Positions 1 through 7,600 of a stretch of 14,849 nt of DNA are shown piece by piece (within the stretch, counting starts at the first letter, position 1; the number at the start of each line of letters is the position of its first letter). Both the position numbers and the translations under genes were made by a program. Source of the DNA: Alphaproteobacteria bacterium (lineage in GTDB: Bacteria > Pseudomonadota > Alphaproteobacteria > SMXP01); assembly GCA_028280675.1 (NCBI GenBank), contig JANQLI010000210.1:1-14849 (forward strand), in the 5' to 3' direction. The notes beneath the pieces were generated by a model, which was not told where the DNA came from, searched no databases, and worked only from the letters and a program-made list of their open reading frames with translations.

Positions 1-329
1 TATTTTTCTTTGAGGCGCATTCCCGCCATGAGAAACAGATTATAACGCTCGTAAATGAGATCCGGATTGTAAGACTCATATGCTTCTTCGAGACGCCGGT
101 ACGCGACTTGGTCATAAGCAAGCTCAAGAATTTCCGACAGAAAACGGGGCAACTTTGAGCGGATCTTCGACAGAAGCCCGCCATCAGATCCAAAGTCTTG
201 ATCGCTTGCGCTCGCAGGGCCAACGATTTTCACATCATGGCCAAGGCGACGAAAGGCGGCAACAAGCTCTTGGATATGAACATCCATGCCATCTTTCGAA
301 ACAGTGCGATGATGAAACAAAATACGCAT
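1..329 (-). CDS. Glycosyltransferase, GT4-type, N-terminal part (runs off the window)
   Basis: The reverse strand from the ATG at 329 reads open to the window edge, giving about 109 residues that begin MRILFHHRTVSKDGMDVHIQ. This is the usual opening of a GT-B fold retaining glycosyltransferase: a first beta strand, a glycine-containing loop (KDGMDVHI), a helix (ELVAAFRRLGHDV) and a second strand (KIVGP). The segment NPDLIYERYNLFLMAG near residues 90-105 matches the PDxxYxRY pattern common in bacterial GT4 enzymes. The donor-binding C-terminal half is outside the window, so sugar specificity cannot be judged. The start lies 7 bp after the stop of the upstream acyltransferase gene, which suggests one transcript. 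The likely role is transfer of a sugar from a nucleotide donor onto a cell-surface polysaccharide or lipid in the cytoplasm. Family is fairly sure; role is inferred from fold and neighbour. Confidence 0.8.
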   Translation of the reverse strand, partial: MRILFHHRTVSKDGMDVHIQELVAAFRRLGHDVKIVGPASASDQDFGSDGGLLSKIRSKLPRFLSEILELAYDQVAYRRLEEAYESYNPDLIYERYNLFLMAGMRLKEK

Positions 330-336
330 TCAGTTT

Positions 337-1455
337 TCAATCTACTCTTGATAAGTGCGTCATTTGCGCTTTGAGTTTTTTCAATGATTGCTCAAGAGAG
401 AGCACCCATGACGGGCGTGTCAACGTCACCCAATTCAATGTATCCGCTTGATCTGCAAGACTGAGTTTATACTGACTCTCACCAGCAAGAAAATTATAAA
501 CCTTGAAGCCGCGCGCCGCATAATGGTCCATTGCAAGCGTATGACACACCAATCCCGGCTTGATATGGGGGTTATCACTGTAGGCAAATCCGGATTGATA
601 ATTCAAAATACGGGACGATTCGATCAGGTTAAAAAGGAAGCCGATCGGCTCTGATCCTGCGCTCACCTTTAAGAGATCAATTTTACCGCTTTCAACGCCA
701 CATTTCACAAGACCGTGGATAAATGTTTCAAATGACGGATTAGCGAACGCCCCCTCTTGTCCACGATCAACCCACGTTTTTTGATGAAACTCTTTCATGA
801 ACCCAAGCCACGACATAGCCTCTTCCTTGCTTTGCGCGGCTTGTAACGTGATCTCCCCTCTTTCTTGATAAAGTTTCAATGAGCGCTGCACTTGATAGCG
901 CGTGTTGCGGCTGAGTGCTGGCAGCACGCCACCCTCGCCAAGCTGCGAGAGATCGCGGTAAGGCGCAGTGCGCACCTCTTGAACATGTGGATCATAACCA
1001 AGTGACCTCAGTGACTGTAGAACACTATCGGTGATCCCGCCGACTGAGAATTCGCACCACCCAGAAAGCCATGGGTCTTTTGCATCAATCAGAAAAGCCA
1101 TAAGAGCGGCAAAAGCCTCGTCTGAATGCGTCTGATCCAATAAAACATGGTTATATTCAATAAAGATGGCGTCTTCTTGAGGCTGACCGGTCTGGTTTAA
1201 ATATAAACCTGGTAATGCCCTGCCGATAAAAGATCGCTCATGTTTGGCGACAAACCCAAGCGCGACACATTGCTGTCCGTGGGAGACTTTCACGAGGGAG
1301 GGACATTTCCTCACCATCGTCAACCACGGCCCAATCCAGTCCCACGTGAGAAAAAAATTAGCAGACGCACGCTCTTCAAGATCGCGCCAGAGGCTTTCTA
1401 ACTCTGTCAGCGGCGGGCACAGATCGAGAGATACGGAGAATGATTGCCTCCCCAT
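337..1455 (-). CDS. GNAT-fold acyltransferase of the CelD/BioF2-like (Acetyltransf_6) family
   Basis: A 372-residue protein. The N-terminal third holds the family signature FFLTWDWIGPWL (about residues 34-45). The second GNAT domain begins near residue 180 (LSRNTRYQVQRSLK) and carries the typical block KVYNFLAGESQYKLSLA near residues 315-331. Proteins of this architecture sit in exopolysaccharide, cellulose and lipid loci and are thought to transfer acyl or aminoacyl groups; the substrate here is unknown. No signal peptide or membrane segment is visible, so it is probably cytosolic. The ATG at 1455 is chosen because GGGAGG lies about nine bases upstream on the minus strand. A second ATG at 1460 is out of frame. 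The glycosyltransferase starts 7 bp downstream, so the pair is probably co-transcribed in envelope glycan synthesis (inference). Confidence 0.82.
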   Translation of the reverse strand: MGRQSFSVSLDLCPPLTELESLWRDLEERASANFFLTWDWIGPWLTMVRKCPSLVKVSHGQQCVALGFVAKHERSFIGRALPGLYLNQTGQPQEDAIFIEYNHVLLDQTHSDEAFAALMAFLIDAKDPWLSGWCEFSVGGITDSVLQSLRSLGYDPHVQEVRTAPYRDLSQLGEGGVLPALSRNTRYQVQRSLKLYQERGEITLQAAQSKEEAMSWLGFMKEFHQKTWVDRGQEGAFANPSFETFIHGLVKCGVESGKIDLLKVSAGSEPIGFLFNLIESSRILNYQSGFAYSDNPHIKPGLVCHTLAMDHYAARGFKVYNFLAGESQYKLSLADQADTLNWVTLTRPSWVLSLEQSLKKLKAQMTHLSRVD

Positions 1456-1492
1456 CGCATTCAGCCTCCCTCACGCTATTTCCTGCCACAGG

Positions 1493-1505
1493 CATACTAT
1501 ATGCA
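1493..1505. promoter_or_regulatory. Small inverted repeat with a TATAGT -10-like hexamer upstream of the acyltransferase
   Basis: In the 112-bp gap between nadX and the acyltransferase gene, GCATA-CTA-TATGC forms a short perfect dyad. Read on the minus strand it contains TATAGT, five of six matches to a -10 box, about 40 bases before the acyltransferase ATG. No good -35 hexamer at 16-18 bp spacing was found, so this is only a weak promoter or operator candidate. Confidence 0.2.
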
Positions 1506-1567
1506 CTGACCGCGTGACCAAAGGGTTAACAAAAGATGAGGAACGTTCTTCTCACCGCACCAAGGGC

Positions 1568-2368
1568 TTAGATCACAATCGCTTCACTGCGATTTTCAAT
1601 GGAACGTAAAATATTATACGCTGTCAGCATTGAGGTTTTAGGATTATCTAGGGACGGCAATCCTGCTGTTTCGACGCGATATAAACCCGGCACCCCTTCA
1701 AACTCCAAAACATGGGTATTTCGTTCGGCCTTGGGATCAGCAATCAATTGCACTTGCGTTTTTTCAAACCCAACGCCGCCGAGCGCCGCTGTTGCAGCGA
1801 CATTTGCATTTTTGGGAAAGGCCAGAGCAGCCTCACGTGCCGTCCCGGAAAAAATAACGGTTTCCTCATGAATGCCCGCAAGATCAACACCTTCCACACC
1901 AGGAGCACCCGACCACGCAAGAGGCGGTTTGCTCGAGGTGATACGCACCCACTCAAGACCGGCGCGTGCAGCCGCTCCTAAGCCATCCAATCCGGCCAAA
2001 GCGCCCGCAGGCAGGATGACTTGTGCCGATGAACGGGCTGACGCTTCAGTGATCTCTGCATAGAGTTCGGGATCTGCCAATGCCCCAATCGAAATAATCA
2101 TAAGATCCAGATTATGTGCCAAAACAGGTTCTGCATAGGACTTCACAGCCTCATGACCCGCACATTCAACAATAAGGGTCGGCTTTTCCTGTAATAGTGA
2201 CGATATATTATCAACCAGCGGAAATGGTGCATCTTGATCACATTCATGGGGCAAAACAAGGGCACCGACAATAGTCACATGGTCATTGATAGCGACACGC
2301 GCCGCCACTTCACGGGCAATGGCGCCGTAACCAATTAACCCAACACGTGTTTCTGCTTCGCGCGCCAT
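1568..2368 (-). CDS. nadX: L-aspartate dehydrogenase (NadX family)
   Basis: A 266-residue NAD(P)-dependent dehydrogenase. The N-terminal Rossmann fold shows GLIGYGAIAREVAARV (residues 10-25). The aspartate dehydrogenase domain follows with AGALAGLDGLGAAARAGLE, the KPPLAW segment, the FSGTAREAALAFPKNANVAA block and, near the end, NTHVLEFEG. The His of that block (about residue 219) aligns with the catalytic His of characterised aspartate dehydrogenases. The C-terminal NPKTSMLTAYNILRS is also typical. The enzyme converts L-aspartate to iminoaspartate, which can feed quinolinate and NAD synthesis, or act in aspartate catabolism. No nadA or nadC is in view, so the pathway role is open. AAGGAG seven bases upstream of the ATG is a strong ribosome binding site that fixes the start. 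The next gene on this strand is 112 bp downstream, so a shared transcript is possible. Confidence 0.87.
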   Translation of the reverse strand: MAREAETRVGLIGYGAIAREVAARVAINDHVTIVGALVLPHECDQDAPFPLVDNISSLLQEKPTLIVECAGHEAVKSYAEPVLAHNLDLMIISIGALADPELYAEITEASARSSAQVILPAGALAGLDGLGAAARAGLEWVRITSSKPPLAWSGAPGVEGVDLAGIHEETVIFSGTAREAALAFPKNANVAATAALGGVGFEKTQVQLIADPKAERNTHVLEFEGVPGLYRVETAGLPSLDNPKTSMLTAYNILRSIENRSEAIVI

Positions 2369-2454
2369 TGCGCCTCTCCTTAAGACTTTCTTTACACACT
2401 CGGACCAGCGGGGATCCTCTCAAATGCCACACATACGCAATAATTCAAATTTTA

Positions 2455-2488
2455 GTCAAATGCATTATGACACTTTTACGTCAATGCA
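2455..2488. promoter_or_regulatory. Clustered GTCAA(A)TGCA half-sites between nadX and the TonB-domain gene
   Basis: The 170-bp divergent gap is AT-rich. It contains GTCAAATGCA (2455-2464), an overlapping inverted version TGCATTATGAC (2461-2471), and GTCAATGCA (2480-2488). Together they make an imperfect dyad with an eight-base centre. On the minus strand the first copy supplies TTGACT, a possible -35 for nadX, although no convincing -10 follows. It could bind a regulator of either divergent gene. The element is visible, the function is inferred. Confidence 0.25.
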
Positions 2489-2538
2489 AGTGAAGGTGTG
2501 TATATTCATGTTGAAAGAGGCATAGTCTCTGACACGAT

Positions 2539-2916
2539 ATGGGCATGAACATGTGTGGAAAACTTAACAATATATTACTCACATTTCTCTTGGGACTTTC
2601 TTTTGTGTTAGCGCAAGGAGTTACACAGTCGAGCCTTGCCGAAACACAAGTGGAACAGAAGCGTGAGCCTATTCGTGTCAATCCCCCAAACTACCCACGG
2701 GCCGCCGAACGCCGCGGAATCGAAGGATATGTCATCCTCGAATATACGGTTCTTGCAGATGGAAAAGTCGAAGATGTTATCGTTGTAGATGCCACACCAG
2801 AAGGTGTCTTCGACAAAGCAGCGCTGAATGCTGTGCAAAAATGGCTCTATAAAGAGGGTCCCACGACAACTCCTGGCATGAAAGTCCGCCTCACATTTAG
2901 CCACATTAACGATTAA
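2539..2916 (+). CDS. Small exported TonB C-terminal-domain protein
   Basis: A 125-residue protein. Residues 7-34 form a signal-like segment (KLNNILLTFLLGLSFVLA core) with a possible cleavage site after SSLA at about residue 34. The rest is a TonB C-terminal domain: PPNYPRAAERRGIEGYV (the PxYPxxA motif), then GKVEDVIVVDATPEGVFDKAALNAVQKW, then a final beta strand. There is no long proline-rich spacer, so it is unlike a classical TonB that spans the periplasm. It could be a periplasmic peptidoglycan- or receptor-associated protein, or be anchored by an uncleaved signal. Three in-frame ATGs (2539, 2545, 2551) are possible and none has a clear Shine-Dalgarno; the first is listed. It probably forms its own transcription unit, since a hairpin terminator follows at 2971. 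Confidence 0.75.
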   Translation: MGMNMCGKLNNILLTFLLGLSFVLAQGVTQSSLAETQVEQKREPIRVNPPNYPRAAERRGIEGYVILEYTVLADGKVEDVIVVDATPEGVFDKAALNAVQKWLYKEGPTTTPGMKVRLTFSHIND

Positions 2917-2970
2917 AAAGATTAACCAAAAAAAAAGAGAGCCTATGGTGAAATAATCCCGGCTGTCTAG

Positions 2971-3000
2971 GAGGTCTTTAGCCTGCGCTAGAGGCCTTTT
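2971..3000 (+). terminator. Hairpin with T-tract between the TonB-domain gene and the chemoreceptor gene
   Basis: GAGGTCTTTAGC (2971-2982) can pair with GCTAGAGGCCTT (2987-2998) through a four-base loop, giving 12 pairs of which three are G-U. It runs into TTTT at 2997-3000. The form fits a rho-independent terminator for the upstream gene. It ends only 22 bases before the chemoreceptor ATG, so it could also act as an attenuator of that gene. Confidence 0.45.
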
Positions 3001-3007
3001 GGCACAT

Positions 3008-3014
3008 GAGGGGG
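3008..3014 (+). promoter_or_regulatory. Shine-Dalgarno that fixes the chemoreceptor start
   Basis: GAGGGGG lies eight bases before the ATG at 3023. This favours that ATG over the in-frame TTG at 2999, which falls inside the terminator-like hairpin and has no ribosome binding site. Confidence 0.6.
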
Positions 3015-3022
3015 CTATAGAA

Positions 3023-5068
3023 ATGTCGTTTGATAACTTTGTATCCGGGTTTCGCGCTTATGTTCTTGGAGAAACAGTTCGCACAAGACTGCTGATGGCT
3101 GTCGGAACTATTTTAATATTAGTGATACTGACGACAGTAATCGCTCTTATATCTCTTAATTTATCGGGGCGTTCTCTGAACGACATCTCTAAAGATAAAT
3201 TTCCGCTCCTTTCACAAGCCGTCGATCTATCAGATGTGAGTCATCAATTTACAACAAAGTTGGTGGCGTTAAACGCCAGTACAAATATAGCGACTAAAAA
3301 CTTACATGCCGGTGAGTTAAAAAATTTGCATCAAAGATTGACCGGTATCGGCAACGAACTTTATGCAAAAGATTCTCTCGACAATGCCAGGCTCAGCGAA
3401 ATCATTGATGCCGTCACTGAGCTTGAAAGAAATATGATTCAAGCGAGCACGTTTGTCGGTCAACGCATCGACCAACAACGGCTCAAGGCGCAAATCTATG
3501 GCGAAGCAAGCGTTGTCAAAGATCTTCTCGTGAATCGGGTTGAAAATCACATTGATAAGGTAGAAGCCGCTGATGTCGAATTGTTCCTTCGTATCAATCT
3601 GCGCGCCCAAGAAATTTTCAACATTTATTCAACATTGATCACCGTCACCGCGCCTTTTGAGGTTGCCGATTTGAATGAACAATTCAACAGCGCGTCTGAT
3701 GAATTAAACGTGAATCTGGTGATCTTAGGCGAGGAAGTAACGGACAAAATTCGCGCCAATGCCGCTGAGCTGGTAAATTACGGGGCGCGCGAGAACAGTC
3801 TGTTCGATGTCCGCCTGCAAGAACTCAACATTCAACAGGACACAACAACAATCGTCGATGAGGCCACAGAGACGACTAATTATGTGAATTCTCTCATCAA
3901 TGAGTATATGACGGCAAAACGTTCGGAAGTTGAAAAAAACACCAAAGCCACACTGAACGTCATTGATGTAAGCACATGGATTATACTCGTGATTCTGATC
4001 GTGACGTTTATCGGTGGAAGTGGGCTGATGTCCTCTTATATTAGTAAGAATGTTTTGAAACGCCTCAAACAAACCGTGGCTGCAACACGGGATCTTGCCG
4101 AAGGAAAATGGGATACCCCTATTCCGCATGGCGGTAATGACGAACTGACGGATATGGCGCATGCCCTTCAAGTATTCAAAGAGAATGGATTGGAAGTCAA
4201 ACGCATGCGTGAAGAGCGCATTCAGATGATGCGCGGGCTTGCAAATGATTTTGAAAAATCGATTGGCTCGGTTGTGGCGCATCTTGTGACATCGGCAGAT
4301 GAAATGAAAGCTGCCGCCGAAGACTTGAATCACGCGGCCAGCGAATCCACCGAACAAGCCTCAAAGGCTGCAGATGGGTCAGAACAAGCCGCCGCAAACG
4401 TTCAATCCACAGCAAGCGCAACAAACGAACTGACCGCATCCATTGAGGAAATCACCTCACGTGTGCAAGAAAGCGCATCCATCGCGCAATCAGCCGAACA
4501 AGATGCGACAGACGCAACAATAGTCGTAAATAGCCTGAGCGAAGCAGCATCACGCATCGATGAAGTTGTTACACTGATCAGCACCATTGCAGGCCAAACG
4601 AACTTGCTGGCATTAAATGCGACGATTGAGGCGGCACGCGCTGGCGAAGCTGGCCGCGGGTTTGCGGTTGTTGCATCTGAAGTGAAGAATTTATCGGCGC
4701 AAACAGAGCGCGCAACCGAAGATATTTCTGAGCAAATTCTCACCGTGCAAGCCGCGACACGTCAAACTGTTGACGTTATTCAGCACATTACACAAACCAT
4801 CCAGCGTATGAATGAAATCGCCTCTGCCGTCGCCAGCGCTGTCGAGCAACAAGGTGCGGTGACCCACGAAATCGCTGAAAATGCGGAAAGCGCCTCAGAA
4901 GCGACAACCCATGTTTCACAAAGCATTGGCGGCGTCGGCGAAGCCGCCGCACGATCAGGCAGCGCGGCGGCACAAGTCTTCATGGCGTCGCAAAATCTCT
5001 CGGATCAATCAGAGATTCTCAGGAAAGAAGCCGATAAATTCATCACACAACTCAGAACAGGCTCATAA
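3023..5068 (+). CDS. Methyl-accepting chemotaxis protein with HAMP domain
   Basis: A 681-residue transmembrane chemoreceptor. TM1 is near residues 23-47 (VGTILILVILTTVIALISL). A sensory region of about 270 residues lies in the periplasm and is mostly helical, with no recognised Cache or PAS motif. TM2 is near 317-339 (WIILVILIVTFIGGSGLM) and is followed by HAMP at about 340-390 (RLKQTVAATRDLAEGKWDTPI). The cytoplasmic signalling domain contains the conserved hairpin tip QTNLLALNATIEAARAGEAG near 525-545, which contacts CheA and CheW. Flanking Ala/Glu/Gln-rich helices could be methylation sites. The C-terminus, FITQLRTGS, has no NWETF-type pentapeptide tether for CheR/CheB. The start was placed at the ATG behind GAGGGGG rather than at the upstream TTG. 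The ligand is unknown, and no other chemotaxis gene is in view, so this is an orphan receptor. Confidence 0.93.
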   Translation: MSFDNFVSGFRAYVLGETVRTRLLMAVGTILILVILTTVIALISLNLSGRSLNDISKDKFPLLSQAVDLSDVSHQFTTKLVALNASTNIATKNLHAGELKNLHQRLTGIGNELYAKDSLDNARLSEIIDAVTELERNMIQASTFVGQRIDQQRLKAQIYGEASVVKDLLVNRVENHIDKVEAADVELFLRINLRAQEIFNIYSTLITVTAPFEVADLNEQFNSASDELNVNLVILGEEVTDKIRANAAELVNYGARENSLFDVRLQELNIQQDTTTIVDEATETTNYVNSLINEYMTAKRSEVEKNTKATLNVIDVSTWIILVILIVTFIGGSGLMSSYISKNVLKRLKQTVAATRDLAEGKWDTPIPHGGNDELTDMAHALQVFKENGLEVKRMREERIQMMRGLANDFEKSIGSVVAHLVTSADEMKAAAEDLNHAASESTEQASKAADGSEQAAANVQSTASATNELTASIEEITSRVQESASIAQSAEQDATDATIVVNSLSEAASRIDEVVTLISTIAGQTNLLALNATIEAARAGEAGRGFAVVASEVKNLSAQTERATEDISEQILTVQAATRQTVDVIQHITQTIQRMNEIASAVASAVEQQGAVTHEIAENAESASEATTHVSQSIGGVGEAAARSGSAAAQVFMASQNLSDQSEILRKEADKFITQLRTGS

Positions 5069-5137
5069 AAACCACGTGACAGCCCGCTCATAGCTCTCTA
5101 TGACAAACCTCTGTTTGGCAAGACGTGAGTGAACGTG

Positions 5138-5788
5138 ATGGCTCTGAAAGCAACCATTATCCCAGTGACGCCGTTTGTCCAGAATTGTTCGTTACTGTGG
5201 TGTGATGAAACCCAGAAAGGCGCCGTGGTTGATCCTGGCGGCGATCTCGATAAGATCCTTGCCGCCGTGGCGGAACATCACGTTGATCTTGAGAAGATTA
5301 TCATCACCCATGGCCATATGGATCATGCAGGCGGCACAGCGGAGCTTAGCGAAAAGTGTGGCATTCCCATTGAAGGGCCTCACACAGAAGATCAATTCTG
5401 GATCGAACAAATTGCCGTTCAAGGACAGCAATATGGGATTGCGGGGGCGCGCACATTCACCCCTGATCGTTGGCTTAAAGATGGGGACACAGTCAGCTTT
5501 GGGAACATCACCTTGGATGTCTATCACTGTCCTGGTCATACCCCTGGCCATGTTGTGTTTGTCCATCAACCATCCAAATTAGCCCTTGTCGGGGATGTGC
5601 TGTTTCAAGGGTCAATTGGCCGGACGGATTTTCCCCGTGGCGATCACGCAACGCTTATTCGCTCGATTACTGAGAAGCTTTGGCCCCTTGGCAATGACAT
5701 CACATTTATCTCCGGCCATGGCCCCATCTCCACCTTTGGGCAAGAGCGCCAATCAAATCCCTTTGTGAGTGATCAGGCGTTATCATAA
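5138..5788 (+). CDS. gloC: Metallo-beta-lactamase-fold hydrolase, GloC/YcbL-type glyoxalase II
   Basis: A 216-residue protein that closely follows E. coli YcbL (GloC) from end to end. The opening ATIIPVTPFVQNCSLLWC and the VDPGGD block match. The metal-binding motif ITHGHMDH gives His58, His60, Asp62 and His63. Later metal ligands lie in CPGHTPGHVVF, GDVLFQGSIGRTDFPRGDH and SGHGPISTFG. The family hydrolyses S-lactoylglutathione to D-lactate and glutathione, completing methylglyoxal detoxification in the cytosol. No signal peptide is present. ATG 5138 was preferred; GTG 5129 and 5135 are possible in-frame alternatives adding two or three residues, and a weak GTGAG lies eight bases upstream of the ATG. 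It follows the chemoreceptor by about 70 bp with no terminator seen. Confidence 0.85.
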   Translation: MALKATIIPVTPFVQNCSLLWCDETQKGAVVDPGGDLDKILAAVAEHHVDLEKIIITHGHMDHAGGTAELSEKCGIPIEGPHTEDQFWIEQIAVQGQQYGIAGARTFTPDRWLKDGDTVSFGNITLDVYHCPGHTPGHVVFVHQPSKLALVGDVLFQGSIGRTDFPRGDHATLIRSITEKLWPLGNDITFISGHGPISTFGQERQSNPFVSDQALS

Positions 5789-5840
5789 ATCGTAACGCGA
5801 ACCCTTTGTGCGTTCGATCATTCCCTCAAAACGATACAAT

Positions 5841-5873
5841 GACCCCTAGGTGAAATATCGGGGATATGGGGTC
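5841..5873 (+). promoter_or_regulatory. Nested hairpin upstream of the YcnI-like gene
   Basis: GACCCC (5841-5846) pairs with GGGGTC (5868-5873). Inside it ATATC (5855-5859) pairs with GATAT (5863-5867) around a GGG loop, leaving an eight-base bulge on the left arm only. It sits in the 146-bp gap between the gloC-like gene and the YcnI-like gene. No clean T-tract follows (TTGTCGTCTT), so it may be a weak terminator or a leader structure. The pairing is visible; its role is not known. Confidence 0.25.
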
Positions 5874-5934
5874 TTGTCGTCTTCAGGCCTTAGCGACACA
5901 ATGTGATGTAAAATAATCTTATGAGGAGACGCGA

Positions 5935-6540
5935 ATGAACCGCCGCTTTCTAAGCGCACTTGCTGGAGGAGCCCTTCTTCTGCAGTCAACCGCAACCTTT
6001 GCACACATTACTATGGCCAATGACCAGGTGCGAGCTGGCTATCAAGAGCTCTTAACTGTTCTCGTCCCCCATGGCTGTGGCCCAGAAGTGACAACGGAAA
6101 TTCGCATTAAAATCCCCCCAGAAGTCACCATTGCCGTGCCCGAAGAAAAACCCGGCTGGGACACTCAAATCGTCATGCGTCAACTTGACGAACCGGTCCC
6201 GATGGAAGGTGGAATCGCAATGATCACAGAAGTCGTGGATGAATTCGTGTGGTCGGGTGGTAGCTTGCCGGTTGATAAGGTTGGGACATTCTCCTTCATT
6301 GCGCGCATGCCTAATACGCCTGGCCGTGTTGTGTTTTTCAAAACCATCCAAGGCTGCGGCGAGACTCAAGAACGTTGGATTGAAACCAAAGAAGACGATG
6401 AACCCATCTTCGAAATTTATATGAATGATCGCCCCTCGCCTTTCGTCGAATTACTAGAGCCACGCCGCCCGCAATTAGGTCTTGAGACAGGCGAATTCTT
6501 CAAACGCAAGATGGAACGCGGCGGCCCCGTTATTGAGTAG
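5935..6540 (+). CDS. YcnI/DUF1775 periplasmic protein, probable copper-binding
   Basis: A 201-residue exported protein. The signal peptide covers about residues 1-23 (RRFLSALAGGALLLQSTATFA) and cleavage would place His24 at the mature N-terminus (HITMAN). In B. subtilis YcnI this N-terminal His, together with acidic and Trp residues, binds Cu(II) in a mono-histidine brace. Trp75 (KPGWDT) and Trp106 (EFVWSGG) are candidates for the equivalent Trp. The DUF1775 beta sandwich follows, with the conserved TTEIRIKIPPEV strand and the FKTIQGC segment. There is no C-terminal membrane anchor, so it is probably a soluble periplasmic protein. GAGGAG six bases before the ATG fixes the start. The family is usually found near copper import or SCO/PCuAC genes, but none is in view. 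The beta-propeller gene begins 11 bp downstream. Confidence 0.8.
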   Translation: MNRRFLSALAGGALLLQSTATFAHITMANDQVRAGYQELLTVLVPHGCGPEVTTEIRIKIPPEVTIAVPEEKPGWDTQIVMRQLDEPVPMEGGIAMITEVVDEFVWSGGSLPVDKVGTFSFIARMPNTPGRVVFFKTIQGCGETQERWIETKEDDEPIFEIYMNDRPSPFVELLEPRRPQLGLETGEFFKRKMERGGPVIE

Positions 6541-6551
6541 GGTGTCGCAGC

Positions 6552-7508
6552 ATGTCGGATCTCACACCAGAAAAAACAACGATGCAGACCTTTGCCCAAG
6601 GGGATGTTTTTCTCGGCTGCACATATCTAAACAACCCAGAAGACGACCACGCCGGACGTGGGCGAATTATTCAATACGACAAAGACCTCAACCTAAAAGG
6701 CGTTCTGTGGATCGAGGACACCACACATCTGGTTGGCGGGTGTGAGTTTGATCCAGACGGCGTGCTGTGGGCTTTTGATAACCACACGGTCATTCGCGTT
6801 GACCCAAAAACCGGGCGCGAGTTACCCCGTATTGAGTTCCTCCCACGTATTTATCGCAGCGCTAGTTTTGATAAAGAAGGCAATGTTTTTTTAGGCGAAC
6901 ATGTCAAAGGCAAAGAAAAACGCAGCGATGTCGCAACCAGCATTATCTTCCCAAAAGTGCCTGGCACTGATCTGATTGGCTATGGTCATATCTATAAATA
7001 TGACCGTGGGGGAAATTTACTTGCGGAATACAAAAATGAATCCGCACCAGAACTCACCGGCTTTAAGGGCGTCACCCATTCGACGCTGCACCCCAGCGAA
7101 CAATTTATCACCTATACCACCGAAACAGGTAAACGCATCATGCGTTATGACGTGGTGAATAATCAACAAATGCCGGATCTGGTGACCTATCCAGGGGATG
7201 ACCTTTATGACCGCAATTGGGTGATCGCCGTCAAATACTTAGCGGATGGGCGTTTGATCATCACGCGCGGTGACAATTATCAAATTCTTGATGAAGAGGG
7301 GAATGTCCTCGAAGATCATGTCCTCGGTGGATATGGCTGGACTGATATTGAGCCCAGCTATGATGGCGAGCATATTTTGTTTTCGAATATTTGGACCGGG
7401 AAAGCCGCAAAAGTACATTTAAACAGTGGGGAAGTCGTCGGTTGGATCGATACTGGGTACGCCGCCCCTCTGCGATGCGTCGCCGGAATAGCAGAATACA
7501 AGGGCTAG
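6552..7508 (+). CDS. Beta-propeller protein (SMP-30/NHL-like), function unknown
   Basis: A 318-residue protein made of repeating blade-like units. Examples are EFDPDGVLWAFDNHTVIRVD (65-84), SFDKEGNVFLGEH (105-117), YKYDRGGNLLAEYK near 150, a YLADGRLIITRGDNYQIL unit near 229-246, and SYDGEHILFSNIWTGKAAKV near 268-287. The pattern of D-x-D/E-G turns between strands resembles SMP-30/gluconolactonase and NHL propellers, but no catalytic metal site can be assigned with confidence. No signal peptide is visible from the ATG at 6552, so it is predicted to be cytosolic although its operon partner is periplasmic. A GGGTG sequence overlapping the partner's stop may serve as ribosome binding site. An alternative ATG at residue 11 has no site of its own. 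It ends about 160 bp before the convergent receptor gene. Hydrolase, lyase or scaffold are all possible. Confidence 0.7.
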   Translation: MSDLTPEKTTMQTFAQGDVFLGCTYLNNPEDDHAGRGRIIQYDKDLNLKGVLWIEDTTHLVGGCEFDPDGVLWAFDNHTVIRVDPKTGRELPRIEFLPRIYRSASFDKEGNVFLGEHVKGKEKRSDVATSIIFPKVPGTDLIGYGHIYKYDRGGNLLAEYKNESAPELTGFKGVTHSTLHPSEQFITYTTETGKRIMRYDVVNNQQMPDLVTYPGDDLYDRNWVIAVKYLADGRLIITRGDNYQILDEEGNVLEDHVLGGYGWTDIEPSYDGEHILFSNIWTGKAAKVHLNSGEVVGWIDTGYAAPLRCVAGIAEYKG

Positions 7509-7600
7509 GAATAGTCATAGAACTGAGAGAAAAATTTTTATCTTTTTTCCTCCAAAACACGGTATCGGCGTAACACTTATCCACATCCAGGGGCTCAGAA

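Noticed and set aside
448..654. A 68-codon plus-strand frame inside the acyltransferase gene
   Set aside because: It is opposite the conserved GNAT domain (GESQYKLSLA block) and looks like a shadow.
2928..2936. A9 homopolymer after the TonB-domain gene
   Set aside because: A single A-run outside a coding sequence needs no special explanation, and there is no sign of a frameshift or of contingency control.
3725..4357. A 210-codon open frame antisense to the chemoreceptor gene
   Set aside because: It lies wholly opposite a well-supported coding sequence, shows no recognisable domain, and its His/Cys/Phe-rich composition is typical of an antisense shadow.
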